From NCBI RefSeq assembly GCF_016462705.1, contig NZ_JAEMSS010000006.1, forward strand, positions 1 through 51,274: a stretch of DNA of 51,274 bases. The letters are read 5' to 3'. The notes below the pieces were generated by a model, which worked only from the letters and a program-made list of their open reading frames with translations, made no database searches and was not told where the DNA came from. The position numbers and the translations under genes were made by a program. Below, one piece after another: positions 18,413 to 26,699 of the stretch (position 1 is the first letter of the stretch; each line of letters opens with the position of its first letter). The DNA is from Nocardioides sp. GTDB taxonomy: Bacteria > Actinomycetota > Actinomycetes > Propionibacteriales > Nocardioidaceae.

Positions 18413-20698
18413 CTAGCGACCCTTCTTCTTCTGGTTGCGAGGCCGCTTGGTCACCTTGAGGGGGGCCGCCTGCGCGGGAGCCTTCGGAGCAGGGGTCCGG
18501 GACACGGGAGGCTCGGCAGCTGGAGCCTTCGACCCGGAAGTCTCCGTCGGCGGCTTGGCGGGGGGAGTCTTCTTCGTCGCCTTCGTCGCCTTCTTCGCCT
18601 GGGCCTTCGCCTGGGCCTTCGGCTGGGCCTTCGGCTGGGCCTTCGGCGGGGTCCGCACCGGAGCAGGTGCCACCGGTGGTTCCGGCGCCAGGTTCTGCTC
18701 CCGGAACTCCAGGTCCTCCAGGTACGCCGGGCCGGCCGGCACCGGGTGCGGAGCCTCGTCGTCGGTGTCGGAGTGGGCGACCTTGCGGTCACGCCTGATC
18801 GAGATGACCACCTGGACCGCCAGGATGAGCAGCAGCAGGGCGACGCCGGCGACGAACCACCTGGCGTACGAACGCTCCTCGTCCTCGCCGCCCGCGGCCG
18901 CCCCCTCCTGCTCCAAGGTGGTGCTGTCGACGGTGAACGGCGGCGCGGAGGCGTCGGTGAGCAGCAGGTCGCCGGTGAGGGTGGACCACCCGTTGCTCAC
19001 CAGGAAGTCGATGAGCTTGGTGGTCAGCGTCCGCGGTGCCGTCTGGCCGGTGGGCGACCAGCCGCCGATCATCAGGACCTGCCGGTCGGCCGAGTCCCGG
19101 GGGCCGATGGCCTCCATCACGGCGTACGGCTCCTGCGAGGTGACCTCGAAGGACGAGTCGGCCTGGTTCAGCAGCCTGATCGACGAGAGCCGGAGCGGCG
19201 CCTCGAGGCTGGTCGCGTCGGCTGTGGTCGCGCCGATCAGTACGCCGGACCGGTCGTCGGCGATGAACGCGTCCGCCGGGACGAGCTGGACGTCCAGGGG
19301 GAACGACGCGGCCGCCTGCAGCGACCCCACGACCCGGGCGAGCTCCTGGGCCGCCGCGAACCGCTGCGGCCCCTCGGTGCGGACCGCCACGGGCAGGCTG
19401 CCCTGGAGCACCTGGGGCCACAGCTGGAAGCCGCCGGTGTCGCCGGTGCCGGCGGTCGCCGTCAGCGTGGACCCCTCGGTGTCCAGGTCCACCTCGATCG
19501 GCGGCGAGCCGGGCGCGGCGCAGGGGAGCCCGTCGGGTGTCACGGCGCTGAGCACCAGCTGCAGCTCGTTGACCGAGCGCAGCTTGCCGGCAGGGATGAG
19601 GAAGTCCATCTCCAGCACGCCGGAGTCGTCGAGGGTCTTGGAGCCCACCAGCTCGCCGTTCATCCGGACGTCCAGCCGGGCCCGGTCGGGGTCGCTCACC
19701 GCGCTGTGCGCGCCCTGGAGGTGCACGTCGAGCTCCGAGACGGGCGAGGAGAAGGCGTCCTGCGGGATCTCCACGACCTGGGAGGTGAGCCCGTAGCCGG
19801 ACAGGGCCACCTCGCCGGCGCCGACGTCGGCCAGGGTGCGCTCGAGCTCCGGCTCGCGGACGCCCAGCTCACCGCTGATGCCCTCGGCCTCGGGGTCGTT
19901 GACGAGCTGCAGCGTGTCGCCACCCGTGGTCAGGGCGAGGCCCCTGGCGGCGGCTCCCAGGTCCTCGCCGGTAGCGGCGATGGTGAGGACGGGCACGCCG
20001 ACCTCCGGGGTGACCGCGACGTCGGTGGTGACCTCTCCCGGGCGGCCGACGGTCAGCACCACGACGCGCTGGGTCGCCACCGCGGTCGTCGGCGCGTCCG
20101 CGAGCGTCCCGAGCTCGATCTCGGTCCCCTCGGGGTAGCGGCTGCGCAGGGCGGCCACGGCGGCGATGCCGGCCTCGAGGAGGTCGTCGTCCGCGTCCGC
20201 GGCGATCAGGACGTCGATGCGGTTGCTGGACGCCGGGAAGAAGCCGGCCAGGCTGGTCGGGGCCTGCTCCTCGCCGGAGTAGGTGAGCGCGATCTTGCGC
20301 AGCGACGCCTCGCCCGCCGCGGGCCGGCAGACGCCGGCGATCGCCGGACCCTGCGAGGACATGGTGAGGCCGATCGTGCCGTCCGCGACGACGTCGGCGG
20401 CGGTGACCGGGATCCGCACCTTGGTGTACAGCGTGGAGTCGACGGTGCGGGCGACCCGGCCGTTGACCCGGAAGGTCACCACCCCGTTGTTGACCACCTC
20501 CGGCATGGTCAGCACGCCGGTGATCGCCCGCGGCACGACACCGGCGGGCACGGGAACGTCGAACCGGGTCGTGTTGACCGCTGCCGTCGACATGCTGCCG
20601 GGGACGGTCGTGTCCTTCGCCGCCGCCGGGGCGGTGCCGAGGACGACGCAGCCGGCCGCGAGGGCGAAGGCAGCTGTGAGACGGAGGGGTCGTCGCAC
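18413..20698 (-). CDS. BcsB-like (cellulose synthase regulatory subunit-like) membrane protein
   Basis: This 761-residue secreted-domain protein has a signal peptide (cleavage after APAAA), a large extracytoplasmic region, one membrane helix near residue 645, and a cytosolic tail. The middle region has paired jelly-roll blocks with VRMNGELVGS and ELQLVLSA segments reminiscent of BcsB. The tail carries a lysine/alanine/proline repeat ending in basic residues. No cellulose synthase (BcsA) gene is nearby, so a role in polysaccharide export is only suggested. GTG 20698 was chosen for its AGGAG site and well-placed signal peptide; the frame continues to 20773. Confidence 0.6.
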   Translation of the reverse strand: MRRPLRLTAAFALAAGCVVLGTAPAAAKDTTVPGSMSTAAVNTTRFDVPVPAGVVPRAITGVLTMPEVVNNGVVTFRVNGRVARTVDSTLYTKVRIPVTAADVVADGTIGLTMSSQGPAIAGVCRPAAGEASLRKIALTYSGEEQAPTSLAGFFPASSNRIDVLIAADADDDLLEAGIAAVAALRSRYPEGTEIELGTLADAPTTAVATQRVVVLTVGRPGEVTTDVAVTPEVGVPVLTIAATGEDLGAAARGLALTTGGDTLQLVNDPEAEGISGELGVREPELERTLADVGAGEVALSGYGLTSQVVEIPQDAFSSPVSELDVHLQGAHSAVSDPDRARLDVRMNGELVGSKTLDDSGVLEMDFLIPAGKLRSVNELQLVLSAVTPDGLPCAAPGSPPIEVDLDTEGSTLTATAGTGDTGGFQLWPQVLQGSLPVAVRTEGPQRFAAAQELARVVGSLQAAASFPLDVQLVPADAFIADDRSGVLIGATTADATSLEAPLRLSSIRLLNQADSSFEVTSQEPYAVMEAIGPRDSADRQVLMIGGWSPTGQTAPRTLTTKLIDFLVSNGWSTLTGDLLLTDASAPPFTVDSTTLEQEGAAAGGEDEERSYARWFVAGVALLLLILAVQVVISIRRDRKVAHSDTDDEAPHPVPAGPAYLEDLEFREQNLAPEPPVAPAPVRTPPKAQPKAQPKAQAKAQAKKATKATKKTPPAKPPTETSGSKAPAAEPPVSRTPAPKAPAQAAPLKVTKRPRNQKKKGR
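18601..18648. repeat. 12-bp tandem repeat encoding Lys-Ala-Gln-(Pro/Ala) tail
   Basis: Four head-to-tail 12-base units of the form GGGCCTTCGSCT lie inside the BcsB-like gene. They encode a KAQP/KAQA repeat in its cytosolic basic tail. The last base of units varies slightly. Such arrays are prone to copy-number change between strains. Confidence 0.75.
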
Positions 20699-20720
20699 GG
20701 GGTGGCTCCTGACGTGACGG

Positions 20721-20766
20721 GTGTGACGCAAGTGCAGGGAAGTGCAGGGAACAGTGTGACGCAAGT
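20721..20766. repeat. Direct repeats in divergent promoter region
   Basis: GTGTGACGCAAGT occurs at 20721-20733 and again at 20754-20766, exactly 33 bases apart. The decamer AGTGCAGGGA is tandemly repeated between them (20731-20750). The array sits between the divergent BcsB-like and YciO genes. Spacing of three helical turns suggests side-by-side binding of a regulator on one DNA face. Confidence 0.6.
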
Positions 20767-20788
20767 TCGGCACGTAGTCTCAGGAGTC

Positions 20789-21412
20789 GTGGCGCGGTAT
20801 CTGGACATCCATCCCGACAACCCTCAGCAGCGGTTGCTGCAGCAGGTGGTGGACGCGCTCAACGACGACGCCCTCATCGCCTACCCGACCGACTCCGGCT
20901 ACGCCCTCGGCTCCCGGATCGGCAACCGGGACGGCCGGGACCGGATCCTGCGCATCCGCGGCCTCGACGAGCGGCACCACTTCACGCTGGTGTGCAAGGA
21001 CTTCTCGCAGCTCGGCCACCTGGTGCGGGTCGACAACGCGGCGTTCCGGGCCATCCGCGCCGCCACACCGGGTCCCTACACGTTCATCCTCCCGGCCCTC
21101 CCGGAGGTGCCGAAACGGCTGCTGCACCCCAAGAAGCGCACGGTGGGGGTCCGGATCCCCGACCACCCGCTGGTGCAGGCCCTGGTCGACCTGCTCGGTG
21201 AGCCGCTGCTGAGCAGCACCTTGATCCTGCCGGGGGAGACCGAGCCCCGGACGATGGGCTGGGAGATCAAGGAGGAGCTCGACCACGTGGTCGACATCGT
21301 GGTCGAGGCCGGCGAGACGCCGGCCCAGCCCACCACGGTCGTGGACTGGTCGGAGGGTGCGCCCGAGGTGGTGCGGGTCGGTGCCGGGGACCCGTCCCGG
21401 TTCGAGACCTAG
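20789..21412 (+). CDS. YciO/Sua5/YrdC-type L-threonylcarbamoyladenylate synthase-like protein
   Basis: This 207-residue protein has the YrdC fold: the ALIAYPTDSGYALG block, the KD-containing HHFTLVCKDFSQL, PGPYTFILPAL, and the VGVRIPDHP motif. It belongs to the YciO branch, whose exact activity is less certain than that of Sua5, the enzyme that starts tRNA t6A formation. The start is GTG 20789, giving VARYLDIHP as in homologues. The AGGAG at 20782-20786 is unusually close (2 bases), so the start may be leaderless. Confidence 0.88.
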   Translation: MARYLDIHPDNPQQRLLQQVVDALNDDALIAYPTDSGYALGSRIGNRDGRDRILRIRGLDERHHFTLVCKDFSQLGHLVRVDNAAFRAIRAATPGPYTFILPALPEVPKRLLHPKKRTVGVRIPDHPLVQALVDLLGEPLLSSTLILPGETEPRTMGWEIKEELDHVVDIVVEAGETPAQPTTVVDWSEGAPEVVRVGAGDPSRFET

Positions 21413-21825
21413 CCGGAGCTCTGAGCCGCGTAGCTGCGACGTACGGCGAGACAGGCCAGGCACAGCCCGTAGCCGACCCCGAGCGCGACGGCGTGCGTCG
21501 AGAGCCCCGACACCACGGCCTGGACCAGGCCGTCGTCGGGCTGGGCGATCGCCGCCGGCTTGGCGACGGCGACCAGCACGAACACGCCGGCCATGATCAG
21601 CGGCGGGAGCACGCCGACGGTGAAGAAGTCCTCGGGCCGCACGAGCAGGGCGAGGGCGACGCAGACCAGGACGAAGGCCACGTCGAAGAGTCCCGTCACG
21701 CGGTCGGCGCGGGCGAGGTCGAGGGCGGCGACCGAGAGCGCGACGGCGAGCCCGAGCGCCACGATCTGGTAGCCGGGTTCGTGTCCCTCTTCCCACAGGG
21801 TGCGAGCGTGGCTCACGTTGCTCAC
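21409..21825 (-). CDS. DUF6542 small membrane protein
   Basis: This is a 138-residue integral membrane protein with about four hydrophobic helices and the conserved RPxDFFTVGVLPPL block of DUF6542. Its function is unknown. Related actinobacterial genomes often keep it near ispH/xseA/ychF, as here. The stop overlaps the yciO stop by four bases on the opposite strand. The first GTG (21825) was taken; a second GTG three codons later is equally possible. The minus-strand frame extends upstream but only antisense to exonuclease III. Confidence 0.8.
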   Translation of the reverse strand: MSNVSHARTLWEEGHEPGYQIVALGLAVALSVAALDLARADRVTGLFDVAFVLVCVALALLVRPEDFFTVGVLPPLIMAGVFVLVAVAKPAAIAQPDDGLVQAVVSGLSTHAVALGVGYGLCLACLAVRRSYAAQSSG

Positions 21826-21876
21826 CGTAGGTCGGGCCGCGGGTGGCTCGTCGGAGCCGCGCCGTAGGTTGGGCGG

Positions 21877-22665
21877 GTGCGGATCGCGACCTGGAACGTC
21901 AACTCGCTGCGGTCCCGGATCGACCGGGTCGAGCGCTTCTTGGAGCGGCACGACGTCGACGTGCTCGCGGTGCAGGAGACCAAGGCCCGTGAGGACCAGC
22001 TCCCGCTCATGGGGCTGCAGTCGCTGGGCTACGAGATCGCCTCGGCCGGCACCAACCAGTGGAACGGCGTCGCGATCATCAGCCGGGTCGGGCTCGAGGA
22101 CGTGGAGGTGACCTTCCCGGGCCAGCCCGGCTGGGGCGAGCCGGCCGAGCCGGAGTCCCGGGCGATCGCCGCGACCTGCGGCGGCGTCCGCATCTGGTCG
22201 CTCTACGTCCCCAACGGCCGCAAGCCCGACGACCCGCACTACGTCTACAAGCTCGACTGGCTGGCTCGGCTGCGCGAGGCGGCTCGGCCCTGGCTGGGCT
22301 CCGAGACCGCTCTGGTCGGCGACTGGAACGTCTGCCCGACCGACGACGACGTCTTCGACCCCCAGCAGTTCCGCAGCTCCACCCACGTCACCCCGCCCGA
22401 GCGGGCGGCGTTCCAGGCGTTCCTCGACGACGGTTACGCCGACGTCGTACGTCCGCACTGCCCGGGACCCGGGGTGTACACCTACTGGGACTACTACCGC
22501 CAGCGCTTCGAGCGCAACCGCGGCCTTCGCATCGACTTCGTGCTCGGATCGCCGTCCTTCGCCGGCCGGGTGACGGGCGCGTTCATCGACCGCGACGAGC
22601 GCGACCCTGCGCAGGGCACGGGCTCGCCGTCCGACCACGCGCCGGTCGTCGTGGACCTCGGCTGA
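21877..22665 (+). CDS. xth: Exodeoxyribonuclease III (AP endonuclease)
   Basis: This is a 262-residue Mg-dependent endonuclease/exonuclease/phosphatase-fold DNA repair enzyme. The order of motifs is TWNVNSLRSR at the N-terminus, QETK (metal Glu), YVPNGR, GDWNVCPTDDDV, RIDFVL and the C-terminal SDHAPV. It incises DNA at abasic sites in base excision repair. The GTG start gives VRIATWNVN, the usual family N-terminus. The length is normal and no key residue is missing. Confidence 0.94.
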   Translation: MRIATWNVNSLRSRIDRVERFLERHDVDVLAVQETKAREDQLPLMGLQSLGYEIASAGTNQWNGVAIISRVGLEDVEVTFPGQPGWGEPAEPESRAIAATCGGVRIWSLYVPNGRKPDDPHYVYKLDWLARLREAARPWLGSETALVGDWNVCPTDDDVFDPQQFRSSTHVTPPERAAFQAFLDDGYADVVRPHCPGPGVYTYWDYYRQRFERNRGLRIDFVLGSPSFAGRVTGAFIDRDERDPAQGTGSPSDHAPVVVDLG

Positions 22666-22688
22666 CCCCCACCCCCTAGCCTCACTGC

Positions 22689-23375
22689 ATGGAGCGGGTC
22701 GCGGCGTGGTCGGTGCACGCCTTCACGGCGACCGGCACCGTCTTCGCGCTGCTGATGGTGCACTTCGCCTACCAGGGCGAGGTCCGCACGGTCCTGTGGC
22801 TGTTCCTGGCCGCGATGGTGGTCGACGGCACCGACGGGATGCTCGCGCGTCGGTTCCGGGTCAAGGAGGTCGTCCCGCAGCTCGACGGCGCACTGCTGGA
22901 CAACATCGTCGACTACCTCACCTACGCCTTCGCGCCCATGGTGCTGCTCTGGGAGACCGGCTACCTGCCGGACGACGCGTGGGGCGGTGTCGTCGCCGCC
23001 ATCCCGCTGGTCGCCTCCTGCTACCAGTTCTGCCGCAGCGACGCGAAGACCGAGGACCACTTCTTCCTGGGCTTCCCGAGCTACTGGAACGTCGTCGCGT
23101 TCTACGTCATCGTCTTCGAGCTCGGCCCGGTCGCGACCACGGCGGTGCTGCTCGCGCTGACCGTCCTGATCTTCGTGCCGGTCAAGTACGTCTACCCCTC
23201 GCGCACCGAGACGCTCTGGTACACCAACATGGCACTGGCGACGGCGTTCCTGGTGCTGTTCGGAGCGATCACCTCGCAGCTGCCGGACGTGCCGGTCGTG
23301 CTCACCGGCCTGTCGCTGGCCTACCTGGCGTACTACGTCGCGATCAGTCTCTGGCTGACCTTGCGTCGTCGCTGA
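22689..23375 (+). CDS. pcs: Phosphatidylcholine synthase-like CDP-alcohol phosphatidyltransferase
   Basis: This 228-residue membrane protein has about eight helices. The CDP-alcohol transferase motif reads D49-G50-x2-A53-R54-x12-G67-x3-D71-x3-D75. The 12-residue spacer, instead of the usual 8-9, is the hallmark of phosphatidylcholine synthases, which join choline to CDP-diacylglycerol. The flanking WSVHAFTATG and YLTYAFAP segments also fit Pcs. It starts 23 bases after xth and may share its transcript. No choline transporter is visible nearby. Pcs is not widespread in actinobacteria, so biochemical confirmation would be valuable. Confidence 0.8.
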   Translation: MERVAAWSVHAFTATGTVFALLMVHFAYQGEVRTVLWLFLAAMVVDGTDGMLARRFRVKEVVPQLDGALLDNIVDYLTYAFAPMVLLWETGYLPDDAWGGVVAAIPLVASCYQFCRSDAKTEDHFFLGFPSYWNVVAFYVIVFELGPVATTAVLLALTVLIFVPVKYVYPSRTETLWYTNMALATAFLVLFGAITSQLPDVPVVLTGLSLAYLAYYVAISLWLTLRRR

Positions 23376-23445
23376 CGCGACCGGACCCGGGCGAAGTCGC
23401 CCGAAACCGCCCCACGCCCACCAGGCGCGAACGTAGCGTGAGTCC

Positions 23446-23907
23446 ATGACCGACAGGGAGACCACGTCGGCCGTGCCACTCGTGGTGCTCGCCGTCGTCG
23501 TGCTCGGGTTGATGGGATATCTCGGGTGGCGGGTGTACGACCGTCCCGTCGACGAGCACAGTGCCAGCCGGGTGGCCGTCCGAGCGACCGACGTCCTCGT
23601 GCGCGCCGGGGGCGGCGACCCCACCCTGTGCACGGCGATGCGCGAGGTCTCGGCGCCGGACGCCGCCGACGCCTCGGTGCAGAGGTGCGAGGAGGTGGCG
23701 AGCCGGGCCATCGCCGGCGTCGGCCGGCTCGGCCCCCAAGGCCTGCAGGCCACAGACGTCGACGTGGGTCGTCACTCCGGGTCGGTCACGGTCTCCGGGA
23801 CGCTGCAGACAGGCGGCCCGACCTTTCCGCTCAGGGTCACCTGGCCGGTCGAGCGGGTGGACGACGCCTGGACGGTGTCAGGCGCACCGGACGTGCAGAT
23901 CGGCTGA
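23446..23907 (+). CDS. Membrane-anchored protein of unknown function
   Basis: This 153-residue protein has one N-terminal membrane helix (residues ~10-28) and an extracytoplasmic domain of ~120 residues. Two cysteines (near residues 62 and 81) could form a disulphide. I do not recognise a family. The overall look, a helix followed by a small alpha-beta domain ending in short beta strands, resembles NTF2-like/Mce-associated-type proteins, but this is a weak impression. It is convergent with the RTX gene, with six bases between stops. Confidence 0.7.
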   Translation: MTDRETTSAVPLVVLAVVVLGLMGYLGWRVYDRPVDEHSASRVAVRATDVLVRAGGGDPTLCTAMREVSAPDAADASVQRCEEVASRAIAGVGRLGPQGLQATDVDVGRHSGSVTVSGTLQTGGPTFPLRVTWPVERVDDAWTVSGAPDVQIG

Positions 23908-23913
23908 CCCGCG

Positions 23914-25068
23914 TCACAGCCACCCGACGCCGGGACCGCGAAGTGCATCCGGCGCGGGTGGGACCTGCCGGGGCACCATCTCCTCGCAGCTGGCCGCGAG
24001 CTCTGCGTGACACCGGTCCACCCCGGGCCCGCCGTCCGCGGTGTCGTGCCCGTCCCACCCGATGAGTCGGTCGTTGCCGCCCAGGCCGATCATGACGTCG
24101 TCGCCGGACTGTCCGTCGATGCTGTCGGCGCGGGGGGAGCCGCGCAGGACGTCGTCGAAACCCGTGCCGGACCAGCCCTCGAAGTGGCTGAAGTGGAACA
24201 GCGCGCGGCCGCGGTACCGAGCCGTGCCGGCGCCGGCGTCGACGAGCACGCCCCGCGTGGCGGAGTCCAGCCACAACGCGTCGGGCCCTGGACCGCCATC
24301 GACCCTGGCCCACCCGTCGTTGCCCTCGAAGACGTCGGCCCCGGTCCCCAACCGGACCCGGGCCTTGCTCGGCTCGCCGAACATCACGAGGTCCGAGCCG
24401 GGGCCGGTGCTGATCACGCCCTTGCGGCCGAGCCGAGCGACGTCGACGTAGTCGTCGCCGGCTCCGCCGAACACCTTGCCCCGGTTGCTGAAGACCTGGA
24501 CGAGGTCGTCGCCGCCGCCGAGCCGGACGACGTCGTTGCCTTGCACCCTCTGGAACGTCTCGGGCGCATCCGAACCGACGAACCGGTCCGCGCCGGCGGT
24601 ACCGCTGTAGGAGGCGATCCGGGCGAAGGCGTCGTCCCCGTTCCCCCGTTCGTGACCTTCGGCCACGCGGATGTCGACGCCGCGTCCGTCGAAGGTCAGG
24701 GAGGCCTCCGACTGCTCACCGTCGTAGTAGTCGGTGCCGGCGTCATCGATCATGTAGGTGCGTCCGGTTCCCCCGTAGACGCGGTCGTCGCCGTCGCCAG
24801 GCCTGATGAAGGCCTCACCGTCACCGGCGCACACCACGTCGTTCCCGCCGGGATCGTCGTAGGAGTCGTTGCCACCCCCGAGCACGACGACGTCGTCACC
24901 GGCCGTGCCTGTCACCTCGTCGTCCCCGTCGCCCAGGACCATCGTGGCCGGCTCGCCTCCGCACGTGGCGGCCGCGGCCGCGACAGCCGGGTCCGGAGTG
25001 GCCGGCACGACGAGCAAGCCGGTCGCGAGAGCAAGAGCAGCGGCAGCCCCTGCCCTGGGACGAGTCAC
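23914..25068 (-). CDS. Secreted RTX (hemolysin-type calcium-binding) repeat protein
   Basis: This 384-residue exported protein has a signal peptide with an alanine-rich cleavage region near residue 30. The mature part has many GGxGxD-type nonapeptides, densest at residues ~40-105, ~180-230 and ~310-355, which fold into calcium-binding beta-rolls. Many units are degenerate (for example GGPGPDALW). No enzyme domain is visible, so it is probably a cell-surface or extracellular calcium-binding protein. The start is taken as GTG 25068; GTG 25089 lies close to an AGGAG site. The upstream gap is divergent with the EF-Tu paralogue. Confidence 0.85.
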   Translation of the reverse strand: MTRPRAGAAAALALATGLLVVPATPDPAVAAAAATCGGEPATMVLGDGDDEVTGTAGDDVVVLGGGNDSYDDPGGNDVVCAGDGEAFIRPGDGDDRVYGGTGRTYMIDDAGTDYYDGEQSEASLTFDGRGVDIRVAEGHERGNGDDAFARIASYSGTAGADRFVGSDAPETFQRVQGNDVVRLGGGDDLVQVFSNRGKVFGGAGDDYVDVARLGRKGVISTGPGSDLVMFGEPSKARVRLGTGADVFEGNDGWARVDGGPGPDALWLDSATRGVLVDAGAGTARYRGRALFHFSHFEGWSGTGFDDVLRGSPRADSIDGQSGDDVMIGLGGNDRLIGWDGHDTADGGPGVDRCHAELAASCEEMVPRQVPPAPDALRGPGVGWL

Positions 25069-25406
25069 CGGCCCAACCCTATGTCTCACCCGCTCCTGAC
25101 GTGGACAGCCACGCACGCGCGGACGCGTGGCTACGAAGGAATCCATTGGCCTCGCTCGGTGTTGGGCCGTCACCATGATCCGCATGTTCGCTGCTCCCCT
25201 CGCGACCTCGTCGCTGCTGGCCGGGCCCTGCCTGTTCCTGGGCCCGTCAGCCGCTGTCGCGCGGGTTCTCGACGCGCGAACCTGACCCTTCCTCGTGAGT
25301 CCCCGGACCGCTTCGGGGGAGGGTCGTCAGACCTCGTAGCGGTCCGTCCAGCGGTGTGCGCCCGTACGCCGCCCAGCAGGCACTCACAGAGAGCAGAAGC
25401 ACAGCC
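25069..25406. other. 338-bp divergent intergenic region with hairpins upstream of EF-Tu paralogue
   Basis: This gap between the RTX and EF-Tu-like genes contains three dyads on the plus strand. They are AGCCACGC/GCGTGGCT (25107-25132, 10-base loop), CGGGCCC/GGGCCCG (25222-25246, 11-base loop), and CCCCG/CGGGG (25301-25318). The last lies inside a larger bulged stem whose arms are CTGACCCT (25282) and AGGGTC-GTCAG (ending 25330). No canonical promoter is obvious. The density of structure suggests a regulated 5' leader. Confidence 0.45.
25175..25285 (+). CDS. Candidate 36-aa leader peptide upstream of EF-Tu paralogue
   Basis: A short frame runs from ATG 25175 to TGA 25285. The peptide begins MIRMFAAPLATSSLL and is hydrophobic in its middle. 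It contains the 25222-25246 hairpin, and its stop codon falls inside the left arm of the next bulged stem. This is a geometry seen in translation-controlled attenuators. The ribosome site is weak and there is no conservation evidence, so it may be a chance ORF. Confidence 0.25.
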   Translation: MIRMFAAPLATSSLLAGPCLFLGPSAAVARVLDART

Positions 25407-26594
25407 ATGGCCAAGCGCCAGTTCGTCCGCACCAAGCCCCACCTCAACATCGGGACCATGGGTCACGTCGACCACGGGAAGACGACCCTGACCGCCGCGA
25501 TCACCAAGGTGCTCGCCGACGCCGACCCGGCCGCCAACGAGTTCGTGGCGTTCGACGGCATCGACCGCGCGCCCGAGGAGGTCCAGCGCGGGATCACCAT
25601 CAACATCTCGCACGTGGAGTACGAGACGGCGACCCGCCACTACGCCCACGTCGACATGCCCGGTCACGCCGACTACGTGAAGAACATGATCACCGGCGCG
25701 GCGCAGGTCGACGCCGCAATCCTCGTGGTCTCCGCGCAGGACGGCGCGATGCCGCAGACCCGCGAGCACGTGCTGCTCGCGAAGCGGGTCGGCGTGCCCT
25801 ACCTCGTGGTCGCCATGAACAAGGCGGACACGGTCGAGGACGACGAGCTGCTCGACCTGGTCGAGCTCGAGGTGCGGGAGCTGTTGTCCGAGTACGGCTT
25901 CCCCGGCGACGAGGTCCCGGTCGTCCCGGTCTCCGCGCTGGGTGCCCTCGAGGGCGATCCGCGCTGGACGCAGTCGGTGCTCGACCTGCTCGCCGCGGTC
26001 GACGACTACGTGCCGCTGCCCGACCGCGCGTTCGGCGACCCGTTCCTGATGCCGATCGAGAACGTGCTCACCATCAGTGGTCGCGGCACGGTCGTGACGG
26101 GAGCGGTGGAGCGCGGCGTGCTCGCGGTCGGTGAGCCGGTCGAGGTGGTCGGCCTCGGCGACACGGTCGCCTCGGTGGCCATCGGGATGGAGTCGTTCGG
26201 CAAGACGCTGGACGCGGTCCAGGCCGGTGACAACGCGGCGGTGCTGCTGCGCGGCGTACGCCGTGACGAGGTACGACGCGGCCAGGTGCTGGTCGTGCCC
26301 GGCTCGGTCACGCCGCACGCCAGGTTCACCGCGAACCTGCATGCGCTCACCGCCGCGGAGGGCGGCCGGCACACGCCGTTCGCCTCGGACTACCAGCCGC
26401 AGTTCTACTTCCGCACCACCGACGTGTCGGGTGCGCTCGACCTCGGTGAGGTCGAGCTCGTCTTCCCGGGCGACTCGGTGGAGGTGACCGTCGAGCTCGG
26501 CAAGGCGGTGGCGATGGAGCCCGGCCTGGGCTTCGCGGTCCGCGAGGGCAACCGCACCGTCGCCGCAGGCGCGGTGACCGCCGTCCTCGACTGA
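25407..26594 (+). CDS. tuf: Divergent elongation factor Tu paralogue (Tuf3-like)
   Basis: This is a complete EF-Tu (395 aa). It has P-loop GHVDHGKT at residues 19-26, RGITI at 62, DMPGH at 83-87, and NKAD at 138-141. Domains 2 and 3 end in the usual [15 protein letters not shown] region. It would deliver aminoacyl-tRNA to the ribosome. The usual Cys of DCPGH is Met84, and domain 3 differs in many places from canonical actinobacterial EF-Tu. It is isolated from rpsL-rpsG-fusA, like Streptomyces tuf3, which is induced in starvation. I judge it a second EF-Tu gene; the main one should lie elsewhere. Confidence 0.9.
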   Translation: MAKRQFVRTKPHLNIGTMGHVDHGKTTLTAAITKVLADADPAANEFVAFDGIDRAPEEVQRGITINISHVEYETATRHYAHVDMPGHADYVKNMITGAAQVDAAILVVSAQDGAMPQTREHVLLAKRVGVPYLVVAMNKADTVEDDELLDLVELEVRELLSEYGFPGDEVPVVPVSALGALEGDPRWTQSVLDLLAAVDDYVPLPDRAFGDPFLMPIENVLTISGRGTVVTGAVERGVLAVGEPVEVVGLGDTVASVAIGMESFGKTLDAVQAGDNAAVLLRGVRRDEVRRGQVLVVPGSVTPHARFTANLHALTAAEGGRHTPFASDYQPQFYFRTTDVSGALDLGEVELVFPGDSVEVTVELGKAVAMEPGLGFAVREGNRTVAAGAVTAVLD

Positions 26595-26635
26595 GCGAAC
26601 GGGCGGGACCACACAGACCCGCTACCTGGGGAAGG

Positions 26636-26668
26636 GCGGCCCCGCGACCTGGTCAGTCGCGGGGCCGC
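26636..26668 (+). terminator. Rho-independent-like terminator after EF-Tu paralogue
   Basis: Perfect 13-bp arms (GCGGCCCCGCGAC and its complement, 26636-26648 and 26656-26668) flank a 7-base loop. TCCTGTCGTTG follows as a weak T-rich tail. It lies 41 bases past the tuf-like stop and 31 bases before the next start, so the neighbouring gene probably has its own promoter. Confidence 0.75.
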
Positions 26669-26699
26669 TCCTGTCGTTGCTGGGTGGTTGCATGGCGGT

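Noticed and set aside
18746..20788. N-terminal extension of the YciO frame antisense to the BcsB-like gene
   Set aside because: The added ~680 residues are antisense to a real gene. YciO homologues start at the VARYLDIHP position.
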